Below are positions 42,462-50,970 of a stretch of 64,000 bases of DNA, piece after piece (positions within the stretch are counted from its first letter, which is position 1; each line of letters starts with the position of its first letter). The position numbers were made by a program, and so were the translations under genes. The stretch comes from a halophilic archaeon (GTDB taxonomy: Archaea; Halobacteriota; Halobacteria; Halobacteriales; Haladaptataceae). The notes beneath the pieces are model-generated. The model made no database searches, was not told the origin of the DNA, and saw only the letters and a program-made list of their open reading frames with translations. Location: NCBI GenBank assembly GCA_003298465.1, contig QNGA01000004.1, positions 310,001 through 374,000 of the forward strand, written 5' to 3'.

Positions 42462-43634
42462 TCACCGACCCGGCGAACGGCGGCGACACTCCCAGTCGTT
42501 CCTCGCCGCCGTCCACACCGCCCGTCGAACGGCGGGCACCGCGAACAGTCGCGCGGCGAGCACGGGACGACGCAGGAGCCGCGACAGTGCCTTCTGCGCC
42601 CGGCGGTCGACGTCCTCGATGTCGACGCCCGCCGCGGCGTCGAGCATCGCCGCGAGCAGGTCGGACCGGCCAGCCGCGACCACCGACGTCGCCAGCGACG
42701 AGAGCAGATACTCCGCGCGCATCGAGCGGTGGAGTCGTCGCGGATAGTCGGCGACCCGCCCCGCGGCGACGCAGTCGGCGAGCAGCCGGGCCGAGTGAAT
42801 CGCCTGCGAGATGCCCTTGCCCGTGAAGCGGTTGGCGATTCCGGCGGCGTCGCCCACGCGGACCGCGTTCAGTTCCGGCAGGTGGAGACGTTCCGGGTCG
42901 AGGCTCGGCCCGCGCGGGATGACGTCGACGTTGGTCGCGGCGCGGTCTGGGACCGGCCAGCCGTTGCGCTCGCAGGCCGACCGGAGGGCGGCGAAGTAGT
43001 CTTCCGGCGGATGGTGCCACCCGACGCCGACGTTGGCGCGCGTCTCGCTCTTCGGGAACGCCCACGCGTACCCGAGATACCCCTCGAAGACGATGCGAGC
43101 GCGGGGGTGGAGGTCGGCGACGTCGCCGGTCGCGTCGGCGTTGAGCGCGACCATCCACCCGGCGTACTCGTCGGTCGCACCGCAGACCTTGCTCGACAGC
43201 GACGGCTGACCGGTGGCGTCGACCACCAGGTCGTGTTCGCGGCCGAGTTCCCGGAACTCGGCCTTCGTCACGCCGCGGCCCGTCTCGACCGCGACGCCTC
43301 GCGCCGAGAGTCGCTCGGCCCACGCGCGCTCGACGGCGTTCCTGTCGGTGACGAACCCGTCCTCGGCGGGGAAGGTACCGGTGCCGAGGTGGCGGCCGTC
43401 GACGCGAACGCTCACCTCGAACGCCGGGACGGGATTGACGAAGCCGTTCTCCGGCGTCTTCGCCAGCGGGACGGCCGACGCGGCCGTCATCGCCTCCCCG
43501 CAGTTGACTCGCTTCTCGTCGTAGCGCTGGCGCTCGTACAGGGTCACGTCGCGGCCCCGGGCCGCGAGGTGGTGGGCCGCGGCCAGTCCGCCCATCGCGC
43601 CGCCGACGACGGCGACGCTCTCGCTGGACCCCAT
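42462..43634 (-). CDS. Geranylgeranyl reductase-family FAD-dependent oxidoreductase
   Basis: 390 residues. FAD motif VAVVGGAMGGLAAAHHLAARG (split, residues 7-27), RVNCGEAM, DGFVTDRNAVERAWAERL, VVDATG and VGDAAGIANRFTGKGISQAI are the geranylgeranyl reductase/PHBH-like pattern; YLGYAWAFPKSETRANVGVG is the family's substrate block. It may saturate isoprenoid chains of lipids or menaquinone. Substrate is inferred only. Followed on the same strand by an HTH gene upstream (31-bp gap). Confidence 0.88.
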   Translation of the reverse strand: MGSSESVAVVGGAMGGLAAAHHLAARGRDVTLYERQRYDEKRVNCGEAMTAASAVPLAKTPENGFVNPVPAFEVSVRVDGRHLGTGTFPAEDGFVTDRNAVERAWAERLSARGVAVETGRGVTKAEFRELGREHDLVVDATGQPSLSSKVCGATDEYAGWMVALNADATGDVADLHPRARIVFEGYLGYAWAFPKSETRANVGVGWHHPPEDYFAALRSACERNGWPVPDRAATNVDVIPRGPSLDPERLHLPELNAVRVGDAAGIANRFTGKGISQAIHSARLLADCVAAGRVADYPRRLHRSMRAEYLLSSLATSVVAAGRSDLLAAMLDAAAGVDIEDVDRRAQKALSRLLRRPVLAARLFAVPAVRRAVWTAARNDWECRRRSPGR

Positions 43635-43665
43635 TCGGAAACGGTACGCGACCTCGACGGAAAGA

Positions 43666-44178
43666 TTAGTCGGCCAACAGGTCGTCGACGAGGCGGGTGA
43701 ACCGGTCGACCATGCGCTCCGGCAGCGACGGTTCGACCGCGGCGAGCAGGCGCGTCGTCCGCTCGGGATGCGTCGGGACGAGCGTCACCCGGTTGCGGTC
43801 GTCCCGTCGCTTCTCGACGAGGTCCTGTTCCTGGAGGTGGCCGACGTGCCACTCCACCGTACTCCGGGCGACGTCGAGTTCCTCGGCGAGGGCCGCGGGC
43901 CGCGCGCGTTCGCGCTCCAGCAGCGTGAGAAGGAGGTCCCGGACGGTCTCGCGCCGTAGCAGCGCCAGCGCGCCCCGCTCCCAGTCGTCGTACTCCGGCG
44001 GATAGTAGTGGGTCTTGCCGTACAGTTGCTCGCGGACGACCCTGTCGTCGGCGAGCAGGCCCCGGAGGTGGTACTGGACCTGCCCGGGCGCGAGGTCCAG
44101 CCCCCTGACGAGCGCGTTGAAGTGGACGCCGGGTTCCGAATCGACGCGACGTCGGATGCGCGTTCCCTGGTCGGTCAT
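43666..44178 (-). CDS. Tandem winged-helix transcriptional regulator
   Basis: 170 residues. Two wHTH units: first VHFNALVRGLDLAPGQVQYHLRGLLADDRVV (about 18-48), second ARPAALAEELDVARSTVEWHVGHLQEQDLVEKRRD (about 92-126). Such double-wHTH proteins are common in haloarchaea. No ligand domain or Cys pair is visible. ATG 44178 overlaps the stop of the next gene upstream (ATGA). Its likely targets are its own operon and the flavoprotein gene behind it; this is inference. Confidence 0.88.
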   Translation of the reverse strand: MTDQGTRIRRRVDSEPGVHFNALVRGLDLAPGQVQYHLRGLLADDRVVREQLYGKTHYYPPEYDDWERGALALLRRETVRDLLLTLLERERARPAALAEELDVARSTVEWHVGHLQEQDLVEKRRDDRNRVTLVPTHPERTTRLLAAVEPSLPERMVDRFTRLVDDLLAD

Positions 44179-44504
44179 AGCTCTCGCTCCACCGTCCGTG
44201 CGTAGTACACTGCGCCGACGAGCAGGCCGACCACGGCGACGTCGAGTCCGTGCTCCGCGAGGTGGTGGGTCGACGGCCCGAGGTGGCCGGTCATCGTCAG
44301 CGCGCCGACGAACGCCCGGGCCGAGAGCGCCGCGAACGCCAGAGCGACGAGGGCGTACGGCAGCGAGCGCCGGCGTCGCAGCGCCGCCAGCGCGAGCGCG
44401 AGCACGAGCACGGACCCGAGCGCCGCCAGCGCGAGCAGCGCCGACAGGGTCGGACCGCTCGCCGGCACCGCGTGCAGGGGCGTCGGCGCGACGGACGGAA
44501 TCAT
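44175..44504 (-). CDS. Three-helix membrane protein (DUF7471-like)
   Basis: 109 residues. Helices start at LSALLALAALGSVLVLALALA, SLPYALVALAFAALSARAF and the last GLDVAVVGLLVGAVYYA. THHLAEHGLD has three His before the last helix. I believe it is the haloarchaeal DUF7471 family, regularly paired with a winged-helix regulator, so the pair may act as membrane sensor and regulator (inference). Confidence 0.8.
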   Translation of the reverse strand: MIPSVAPTPLHAVPASGPTLSALLALAALGSVLVLALALAALRRRRSLPYALVALAFAALSARAFVGALTMTGHLGPSTHHLAEHGLDVAVVGLLVGAVYYARTVEREL

Positions 44505-44592
44505 CTACGTCGGCCTACGCACCGGAACAACGTCAGGGACTCGGTTTCGGTCCCGGCGGTCCGACCGCGGGTTCGAGCGACGGAGTGGCGTC

Positions 44593-45234
44593 TCAGGCGT
44601 TCGACCCCTCGACGAGCCGTCGGAGCTGCTCCGGCGGGATGGCACCGCTCGCGGCGTGCTCGTCGGCGGCGAACGTCGGAACGCCGCGGACGCCGGCTCG
44701 ACGCGCCGCGTCGAAGCGCTCCCGGAGTTCGGCGTCGAGTCCGTCGTCGTCGACCGCGTCGCGGATCTCGTCGGGGTCGAGGCCGACGTCCTCGGCGAGG
44801 TCCGCCAGCACGTCCGGGTCGCCGACGTCGCGGGCGTCCTGCCAGAGCGCGTCGAAGACGGCGTGGTGGAACGCGCGAGCGTCGTCGGCGTCGTGGGTCT
44901 GTCGCAGGTGGACGGCGGCCTTGTTCGCGTTCCACGAGTCCACGTCGCGCGAGAGGTCTATCGACATCTCCACGTCGTAGCGCTCCTGCAGGCGTTCGAC
45001 GTTCTGCCGGGCCTGCTCGTAGTACTCCTCGTCCTTGCCGTCGTCGGCGTCGTGGTCTATCTCCCCGTCGTCGTCGCGCTTGCCGCCCCGGAGGTCGAAG
45101 ACGCGCCACTCCACGTCCAGCGGGTCGTCGCGTCGCTCCCGGTACCGTTCGAGCGACGCCCTGCCGAGGTAACAGAACGGGCAGACGTAGTCGCTGTAGA
45201 CGACGAGCGTGTCGGTCGCGGCTTGCTGGCTCAT
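44593..45234 (-). CDS. DsbA/FrnE-like thioredoxin-fold oxidoreductase
   Basis: 213 residues. The redox motif CPFC (18-21) in DYVCPFCYLG, and the cis-Pro loop RGVPTFAADEH, with an all-helical insert between, identify the DsbA/2-hydroxychromene isomerase fold. There is no signal peptide, so it is cytoplasmic like FrnE. An acidic insert KRDDDGEIDHDADDGKDE (about 53-70) is a halophile feature. It probably makes or isomerises disulfides; partner unknown. Confidence 0.92.
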   Translation of the reverse strand: MSQQAATDTLVVYSDYVCPFCYLGRASLERYRERRDDPLDVEWRVFDLRGGKRDDDGEIDHDADDGKDEEYYEQARQNVERLQERYDVEMSIDLSRDVDSWNANKAAVHLRQTHDADDARAFHHAVFDALWQDARDVGDPDVLADLAEDVGLDPDEIRDAVDDDGLDAELRERFDAARRAGVRGVPTFAADEHAASGAIPPEQLRRLVEGSNA

Positions 45235-45385
45235 CGTCGGTCGTAGCCGCTACAGGGTGAAAAGTCGCGGGGCAGGGGAAACGCGCGCCGGCTCTGTCCC
45301 GTCTCGGGACCGGGCACCGCGGGCGTGCTCCCCGGTCGACGACCGCCTTCGCTCGTTATTTGGGGCGCGGCCACGCAGTAGCGGT

Positions 45386-45772
45386 ATGGACGAACTTCTC
45401 GAGGCCGCGCGCGAGGTGCAGGCGAACGCACACGTCCCCTACTCGGACTACCCGGTCGGGGCGGCGCTCCGGACCGCGGACGGCACGGTGTACGTCGGCT
45501 GTAACATCGAGAACGCGAACTACAGCAACTCCCTGCACGCCGAGGAGGTCGCCGTCGCGGAGGCGGTCAAGGAGGGCCACCGGGAGTTCGACCGACTGGC
45601 CGTCAGTTCCGCGAGCCGGGACGGCGTCACCCCCTGCGGGATGTGCAGGCAGACGCTCGCGGAGTTCTGCGGCGACGACTTCCCCGTCGTCTGCGACGAA
45701 GGCGACGGCACGAGCGAGTACGCGCTCGGCGAACTCCTGCCGGACGCCATCACCGAGGACATGCTCGGGTAG
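45386..45772 (+). CDS. cdd: Cytidine deaminase
   Basis: 128 residues, the usual tetrameric CDA length. It deaminates cytidine and deoxycytidine to uridine. Zinc ligands and catalytic Glu are seen in NSLHAEEVAV here; C-A-E of most CDAs is replaced by H-A-E, and the second pair is PCGMC. NIENANYSNS is the substrate loop. ATG 45386 (MDELLEAARE) sits after TATTTGG at 45357. The uridine phosphorylase gene follows 87 bp downstream, so the two act in sequence: cytidine to uridine to uracil. Confidence 0.95.
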   Translation: MDELLEAAREVQANAHVPYSDYPVGAALRTADGTVYVGCNIENANYSNSLHAEEVAVAEAVKEGHREFDRLAVSSASRDGVTPCGMCRQTLAEFCGDDFPVVCDEGDGTSEYALGELLPDAITEDMLG

Positions 45773-45859
45773 GGACGCCGGACGACCCCGCTGGCTCGCG
45801 AGGACCTCGTCCGCGCCGTAGACGGAAGAACATATTTCGGCCGGGGGCGATGAGCCGGC

Positions 45860-46678
45860 ATGGACGACAGCGAGGACCCCAACGACGACGTGCAGTACCA
45901 CCTCGAAGTCGGCGAGGGCGACGTCGCCGACGCCGTGTTGCTCCCCGGCAACCCCGAGCGAGTCGACAAGATAACGCAGTTCTGGGACGAGGCCGAGGAG
46001 GTCGCTCGCCACCGCGAGTACCGCACGGTCACCGGCGAGTACGACGGCGCGCCCGTCTCCGTGACCTCGACGGGTATCGGCGGTCCGTCCGCCGCCATCG
46101 CCGTCGAGGAACTCGCCCGCGTCGGCGCGGACACCTTCCTCCGCGTCGGCTCCTGCGGCGCGATACAGCCGGAGATGGACGTCGGCGACCTCGTCATCAC
46201 GACCGGTGGCGTCCGCCAGGAGGGGACCAGCGACGAGTACGTCCGGGAGGACTACCCTGCCATCGCCGACTACGAGGTGGTCGCGGCGCTCGTCGCCGCC
46301 GCCGAACGACTGGACTACGACTACCACGCGGGCGTGACGATGAGCGCCGACAGCTTCTACGCCGGTCAGGGGCGGCCCGGGTTCGAAGGGTTCCGCGCCG
46401 AGGGCAGCGAGGACCTCGTCGAGCACCTGAAGGAAGCGAACGTGAAGAACATCGAGATGGAGGCGAGCGCCATCATGACCATCGCCAGCGTCTACGGCCT
46501 CCGCGCGGGCGCGGTCTGTTCCGTGTACGCCAACCGCGAAACCGGCGAGTTCCGGACGGAGGGCGAACACCGGGCGGCCGAGACGGCGAGTCTCGCCGTG
46601 AAGTTGCTCTCGCGCATGGACGACGTCAAGGCCGACGCCGGCGTCGACCGCTGGCATCCCGGTCTCTCGCTGGAGTAG
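45860..46678 (+). CDS. udp: Uridine phosphorylase / nucleoside phosphorylase
   Basis: 272 residues. It splits uridine and phosphate into uracil and ribose-1-phosphate. Seen: LLPGNPERVDKI, TSTGIGGPSAAIAVEEL, LRVGSCGAIQPEMDVGDLVI, SADSFYAGQ and NIEMEASAIMTIA with the ribose-binding Glu. The fold and length fit the NP-I family. Some members take inosine or AMP-type substrates, but the neighbour cdd favours pyrimidine salvage. Confidence 0.92.
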   Translation: MDDSEDPNDDVQYHLEVGEGDVADAVLLPGNPERVDKITQFWDEAEEVARHREYRTVTGEYDGAPVSVTSTGIGGPSAAIAVEELARVGADTFLRVGSCGAIQPEMDVGDLVITTGGVRQEGTSDEYVREDYPAIADYEVVAALVAAAERLDYDYHAGVTMSADSFYAGQGRPGFEGFRAEGSEDLVEHLKEANVKNIEMEASAIMTIASVYGLRAGAVCSVYANRETGEFRTEGEHRAAETASLAVKLLSRMDDVKADAGVDRWHPGLSLE

Positions 46679-46789
46679 CGGGACGTCCGCTTCGCTCTCC
46701 GTCGGGGGCTGTACGGGCGATGCGGACGGTCGGCGGAGACGATTCGCACAGCAGGAGAGGAGACGGCGACGCGGGCCGTTCGTCGGTCG

Positions 46790-47044
46790 TTACGCGTACG
46801 CTTCGCGGGCCTTCTGGAACGCCGGGATGACCACCCAGAACAGGAGCATCCCGAAGATGGTGAGCCAGAAGAAGACCTCCCGCAGGACGATCGCGAGGTT
46901 GCCGTACAGGCCGAGCCCCTCCGGAACCTCGCCGATGAGTTGCGTGTCCTCGAACCCCGGCGTCGTGTACCAGCCCGAGATGACCATCCAGGCCAGGCCC
47001 GCCGTCGTGGCGATACCGAGCCCCTTGGCGAATTCGTCAGCCAT
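46790..47044 (-). CDS. Small membrane protein of the bc-complex operon (DUF7314-like)
   Basis: 84 residues. Two hydrophobic helices: LGIATTAGLAWMVISGWY (about 8-25) and VFFWLTIFGMLLFWVVIPAF (about 57-76). It starts 8 bp inside the previous gene, so it is co-translated. Last gene of the operon. Probably a small subunit or assembly factor of the bc complex, which is inference from position only. Confidence 0.82.
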   Translation of the reverse strand: MADEFAKGLGIATTAGLAWMVISGWYTTPGFEDTQLIGEVPEGLGLYGNLAIVLREVFFWLTIFGMLLFWVVIPAFQKAREAYA

Positions 47045-47399
47045 TGTTCGACTGTTCGTTGGAGTCGTCTTTAGGCTTTCCCATTCCCTCGGCCCGGAAC
47101 CGGGTCGAGAAGGCGTACACCACCGAGCCGGCGACGATGAGCGCCAGTCCGGCCAACGCCAGCGGGACGTTCATCTCCTCGAAGCTCGCTCGCGCCCGGT
47201 TCGTCGCCACGTCGAGCACGATGAACCCGCCGACGACCGTCGCGACCGCGAACAGCGTCGAGAACACCGTCACCGCCTTGTACACCCGGAGCGGGACGAC
47301 GACTTCGCGCGCGACGATGCCGTCGTCGGTCTCCCGAACGATGGAGTCGTCGGAGACGCTCGTCTCGGTCCCGTCGTCGTCTGCGCCGGAAGCAGGCAT
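47037..47399 (-). CDS. Small membrane protein of the bc-complex operon (DUF7315-like)
   Basis: 120 residues. An acidic, Ser/Thr-rich N-terminus (ADDDGTETSVSDDS) precedes VVVPLRVYKAVTVFSTLF, and two membrane helices follow: TVFSTLFAVATVVGGFIVL (about 45-63) and VPLALAGLALIVAGSVVYAF. The tail is polar (KPKDDSNEQSNNG). Sits 12 bp after cytochrome b C-terminal part. No known motif. Confidence 0.82.
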   Translation of the reverse strand: MPASGADDDGTETSVSDDSIVRETDDGIVAREVVVPLRVYKAVTVFSTLFAVATVVGGFIVLDVATNRARASFEEMNVPLALAGLALIVAGSVVYAFSTRFRAEGMGKPKDDSNEQSNNG

Positions 47400-47411
47400 G
47401 CGAGAAGAGGG

Positions 47412-48170
47412 TTATTTCGGCGGCCGGAGTCGGTAGTACCGCCGGTTCAGGCTGAACATGTACCCCTCGCGCATCGCCTTCAGCACCGCGTAGCTGATGA
47501 AGCCTGCGACGAACGGCAGCAGGAACGTCAGGTCGAACGCGAGGTGAGCGTTGATCGGCAGCAGATTCTTGATGGACAGTCCGCTGATGGTGAGAGCGAA
47601 CGTGACACCGAAGACGCCGACGGCCGCCCAGAACGGCTGTTCGACGGGCCGTCGGGCGCTCCCCTTGTTCAGGAAGGGGACGATGGCGATGATGCCGACG
47701 ACGACGACGTTCGCGACGACGCCGTACGTGCGGTCCGCCATCAGCTTCTCGCCGCCGAGGATGGCGAGCTCCGGGTTGAGCGGGCCGAGTTTCAGCAGAC
47801 CGAACGACCAGTAGAGATACCAGTCCGGCAGGATGATGGCCGGCGTGGAACTCGGGTCCGCCGGCGCGCCGAGGTGGGGCGGGAGCGTCGCGGAGAGGAA
47901 CAGGATCATCCCCACGAAGAAGCTCGTGATAGAGAGGTTCCTGATCATCTCGTGGGGCCACGTGGGGAACGCCAGCACGTCGCGCTCGACGTAGCTGGAC
48001 TCCTGTCGGAGGTCCTGGTCCTCGCGACGGGCCCGCTCGAAGTACTCGTACGTCAGCCGGGAGAGTCCCTGCGTGCGCTGCTTGCGCTCCAGCCACGAGG
48101 GGGTCTCGTCGTCCGGCGGGACGATGCCGGTGCCGCTTCCGTCGGTCTGCGGTTCGTTGTCGTCGGTCAT
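47412..48170 (-). CDS. Cytochrome bc complex, cytochrome b C-terminal part (subunit IV-like)
   Basis: 252 residues. It follows the cytochrome b6f subunit IV layout: a soluble start (about 1-70), then helices with ILPDWYLYWSFGLL, the PEWY-equivalent of the quinol-oxidation site (here PDWY), and IAIVPFLNKG. HLGAPADP lies in the loop before it. Four or five helices. The 90-residue hydrophilic N-terminal extension is longer than in chloroplast subunit IV. Two bp after the cytochrome b N-terminal gene. Confidence 0.93.
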   Translation of the reverse strand: MTDDNEPQTDGSGTGIVPPDDETPSWLERKQRTQGLSRLTYEYFERARREDQDLRQESSYVERDVLAFPTWPHEMIRNLSITSFFVGMILFLSATLPPHLGAPADPSSTPAIILPDWYLYWSFGLLKLGPLNPELAILGGEKLMADRTYGVVANVVVVGIIAIVPFLNKGSARRPVEQPFWAAVGVFGVTFALTISGLSIKNLLPINAHLAFDLTFLLPFVAGFISYAVLKAMREGYMFSLNRRYYRLRPPK

Positions 48171-48172
48171 GG

Positions 48173-48967
48173 TTAGTGTGGTTCAGCGATGCCCTGCATC
48201 CAGACGATGCCGATGTGGACCGCGATGAGCGTGGTCACGACGAACGGGAGCAGGAACACGTGCATGATGTACATCCGCTGTAGCGTGGGCTGTCCCGGGC
48301 TGAACCCGCCGAACATCAGCTGGGCGACCCACTCGCCTATCAGCGGGATAGAGAGGCTCATCTCGACGCCGATCTGGCCGGCCCAGTACGCCAGCTGGTC
48401 CCACGTCAGGAGGTAGCCGGTGTACCCGAACACCATCGTCAGGCTGATGAGGACGATGCCCAGTATCCAGTTGAGTTCGCGGGGTTCCTTGTACGCGCCC
48501 GTGAAGTAGACGCGGAGCATGTGCAGGAACACCGCGGCGACCATCACCTGCGCGGACCAGCGGTGGAGGCTCCGGAGCATGAACCCGAAGTTCAGCTCGG
48601 TCATGATGAACGTCAGCTGGTTGTACGCGGCCGACGGGTCGCCCGCCGTCGACGGCGAGTAGTAGAACCCGAGCAACGCACCGCTGATGGCGGCCACCAC
48701 GTACGCGAGCGTCGAGAAGCTCCCGAGCGCGTAGAGGGGGTACCAGTACCAGAACTTGTTGTCCAGCCCGTACTGTTCGGTGTGGCTCTTCGGCATCTGG
48801 AGGTTGACCCGGTAGTACAGCGTCTCCAGCAGCTCCAGGTAGTCCACGATGCGGAACCGACGGTCCATCCAGATCAACGTCGTGAGGAACGTCGACTCTA
48901 TCGGCGTCAGGTCCTTCTCCTTGAGCCACTCGCCGTGGTCGTGTTCGTCTTTCGGTTCCAGACTCAT
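48173..48967 (-). CDS. Cytochrome bc complex, cytochrome b N-terminal part (b6-like)
   Basis: 264 residues. It binds two b hemes. Ligand pairs are seen: H-x13-H in SLHRWSAQVMVAAVFLHMLR and H-x14-H from MHVFLLPFVV to AVHIG. Spacings of 13 and 14 are those of cytochrome b6, not mitochondrial b. FGYTGYLLTWDQLAYW is the conserved quinone-site loop. Extra N-terminal residues (about 1-40) carry charged segments. With the Rieske and C-terminal genes it forms the quinol:halocyanin oxidoreductase core. Confidence 0.95.
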   Translation of the reverse strand: MSLEPKDEHDHGEWLKEKDLTPIESTFLTTLIWMDRRFRIVDYLELLETLYYRVNLQMPKSHTEQYGLDNKFWYWYPLYALGSFSTLAYVVAAISGALLGFYYSPSTAGDPSAAYNQLTFIMTELNFGFMLRSLHRWSAQVMVAAVFLHMLRVYFTGAYKEPRELNWILGIVLISLTMVFGYTGYLLTWDQLAYWAGQIGVEMSLSIPLIGEWVAQLMFGGFSPGQPTLQRMYIMHVFLLPFVVTTLIAVHIGIVWMQGIAEPH

Positions 48968-48968
48968 G

Positions 48969-49817
48969 TCACTCGTCCCCCGGGCGGGGTAGCGCCGTGA
49001 ACGATAGTTCGACGATCGAGTACGGGTCGTAGACCGACTGGTGGCACGGGCAGTATATCATGTTCTCCGCGCCGAACTTGGCGGAGCCGGGGATGCCCTT
49101 GAACGAGGGGACACAGCAGAAGTGGGTGCACTTGTTCAGATTGGCGATGAACCCCTTCTCCGTGCTCTCCTTGAGCCACTTGCTCTGGTTGGACATCTTC
49201 TCGACCCGCGTACTTCGGATGACCTGAACCGTTATCGTCTCGCTCGCAGGAACGTCCTGGGAGCGCCAGGTGACCATCGCCGGCTTGCCGAGGCCGGACT
49301 TCCCGATGCCGTTCCCCCACGTCTCGTAGTTGCTGAAGTCGTCGACGTGGACCTTGTCGCCCGCGCTGACCTCCTGGCTCTGCCAGTCGAACTTGGCACC
49401 TTCCTTGTACCGGAAGTAATCGTCCTGGTCCGCCTCCGGGTCGATGCCCTTGTACGTCTGGACGCCGCAGTACTGGAACCACCTGGGCGAGTAGGTGATG
49501 CCGCCGATCTTCTTCTCGGCGACGGTCACTTCCCGTCCCTGCTCCGTCTTGGTCTCCGGTTTCGGCATCACGCCCTTGAGGTATCCCTCGTCGTCGATCT
49601 CGATGGGAATCTGGGGCATCCCGCGGGGAGCGGGACCGTCCGTGTTCTCCATCCCCATGAACTTCGTGATACCGCCACCTTCGCCGGTCGGGGCGGTCGT
49701 CGCCTTCAACGCTGTCGCCCCGGTGACGCCGACGCCGGCGAGCGTCGCGCTGCCGACGACGCCTTTGACGAAACGACGGCGACCTGTGCTCTCTGGATAC
49801 TTGTCCTCTTCTGCCAT
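48969..49817 (-). CDS. Rieske 2Fe-2S protein of the cytochrome bc complex
   Basis: 282 residues. Tat signal GRRRFVKGVVGSATLAGVG (about 12-30) keeps it membrane-anchored outside. The cluster motifs are CTHFCC (Cys, His and disulfide Cys) and CPCHQS, both intact. A long insert (about 45-215) separates anchor and cluster domain, more than in bacterial Rieske proteins. It takes electrons from menaquinol to halocyanin. ATG 49817 (MAEEDKYPES) is chosen as the Tat motif then lies near the start. One bp gap to cytochrome b. Confidence 0.94.
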   Translation of the reverse strand: MAEEDKYPESTGRRRFVKGVVGSATLAGVGVTGATALKATTAPTGEGGGITKFMGMENTDGPAPRGMPQIPIEIDDEGYLKGVMPKPETKTEQGREVTVAEKKIGGITYSPRWFQYCGVQTYKGIDPEADQDDYFRYKEGAKFDWQSQEVSAGDKVHVDDFSNYETWGNGIGKSGLGKPAMVTWRSQDVPASETITVQVIRSTRVEKMSNQSKWLKESTEKGFIANLNKCTHFCCVPSFKGIPGSAKFGAENMIYCPCHQSVYDPYSIVELSFTALPRPGDE

Positions 49818-49819
49818 TT

Positions 49820-50206
49820 TTATCGTTTGTAGTAGGGGTAGACTGCTTTCTTGAACTGGTCCCACGCATCGCCGACCGACTCGGTACCGTACTGCTGCCC
49901 TTCGCGCACGTAGAGGTCCTCCCACTTGCGACGACGCTTCTTGACGATCATCACGTCGGGGAGGAACTCCTTGCGGTACAGCATCAGGATGAACGCGAGG
50001 TCGATGAACACGACCGCGAGGATACCGCCGAGATACATGTTGCCGACCTCCGACAGCCCCCAGCCGTTGAGGAGGCCGTAGGTGAACAGGCCGACGAACA
50101 CGACCTCGATGATCGTCAGCAGGACGATGGCGATAGCTGCCGTCGTGCTCTCGCGAGCCGGTTCGTAGCGGTGGATGTCGCCGTAACTGTTACCTGTCGA
50201 TGACAT
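49820..50206 (-). CDS. Small membrane protein of the bc-complex operon (DUF7318-like)
   Basis: 128 residues. Two helices, IAIVLLTIIEVVFVGLFTYG (about 25-44) and MYLGGILAVVFIDLAFILML (about 57-76), then a basic-acidic tail VKKRRRKWEDLYVREGQQ and WDQFKKAVYPYYKR. Directly abuts the halocyanin stop (start 50206, stop 50207). Sits between halocyanin and Rieske, suggesting a structural role in the complex; this is inference. Confidence 0.83.
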   Translation of the reverse strand: MSSTGNSYGDIHRYEPARESTTAAIAIVLLTIIEVVFVGLFTYGLLNGWGLSEVGNMYLGGILAVVFIDLAFILMLYRKEFLPDVMIVKKRRRKWEDLYVREGQQYGTESVGDAWDQFKKAVYPYYKR

Positions 50207-50896
50207 TTACTGTCCACCTCCGCTCGTGTGTGCGGATTCGCCGTACTTCAGGAAGAAGAACGTGTAGATGAGCGAGACTATCATCATCAGGATCGTCGCG
50301 ATGCCGACGAAGTGGGCCTGGAACGCGACGCCCATCTCCTCGGGGTCGGCCTCCTCCTCGGCTCCGCCGCCGCCACCGCCGCCGCTTCCGACGGTGATGG
50401 TGCCCGTCATCCCCACCGCCTTGTGGGGATTGCAGTAGTACTCGTAGGACCCGGTGGCTTCGAAGGTGTGCTCGTGGGTGTGACCCTTGTCGTACAGCTT
50501 CGACTTGCCGCCCTTCGTCCCCTCCCAGCTGGAACCGCTGGGCTGGCTCTGGACGACGATGTTGTGGCCGTTCCCTTCCCAGACCCACTTCACCGTCGTG
50601 CCGGGGGTGATGGATATCTCCTGGGGCTCGAACGCGTTGTCGACGACCTTCACCGTCTTCGTCGGGCCGCCACCGCCTCCGCCACCCCCTTGCGACTGAT
50701 TGCCGCTGGAGTTGTTGCCGCTGGTACCGTTTCCAGCGGTTCCGTTGCCGCCGGTCTGGTTACCACCAGTCGTCCCGTTGCCGCCCGACTGGTTACCACC
50801 TCCCGACGTGGTCGTCTCCTGGGCGGCAGCGGACGCAGTAGCGGCTGTTCCGCCGGCCACGCCGCTGGCCGCCAGTAGAAAGTCCCGCCTCTTCAT
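50207..50896 (-). CDS. Membrane-anchored halocyanin of the bc complex
   Basis: 229 residues. Tat signal KRRDFLLAASG and probable cleavage after TASAAA. A Gly/Asn/Thr linker (about 30-78) with repeated NGT and NQS sequons leads to the plastocyanin domain, with His in GNGHNIVV and Cys-x4-His... in YYCNPHKAVGM. A C-terminal helix (ATILMMIVSLIYTFFFL, about 200-217) anchors it, unlike the lipoprotein halocyanin at 39212. So it can act as a tethered electron acceptor of the Rieske protein. GCTTTAAGC (about 50925-50933) lies 30 bp before ATG 50896, an internal promoter. Confidence 0.92.
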   Translation of the reverse strand: MKRRDFLLAASGVAGGTAATASAAAQETTTSGGGNQSGGNGTTGGNQTGGNGTAGNGTSGNNSSGNQSQGGGGGGGGPTKTVKVVDNAFEPQEISITPGTTVKWVWEGNGHNIVVQSQPSGSSWEGTKGGKSKLYDKGHTHEHTFEATGSYEYYCNPHKAVGMTGTITVGSGGGGGGGAEEEADPEEMGVAFQAHFVGIATILMMIVSLIYTFFFLKYGESAHTSGGGQ

Positions 50897-50944
50897 ACGG
50901 TCGGAACTCAGGATGGGAATTGCTTAAAGCCACCGATGCCGTCG

Positions 50945-50970
50945 GACTGACGGTGATTTCGCCGTCAGTC
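50945..50970 (-). terminator. Stem-loop at the end of the DUF7319-like gene
   Basis: GACTGACGG (50945-50953) and CCGTCAGTC (50962-50970) form a perfect 9-bp stem with an 8-nt loop that spans the stop codon of the upstream gene (50965-50967). It lies just before the halocyanin promoter. It may end or attenuate the first transcript, or stabilise its 3' end; no U-tract follows, so termination is not certain. Confidence 0.5.
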
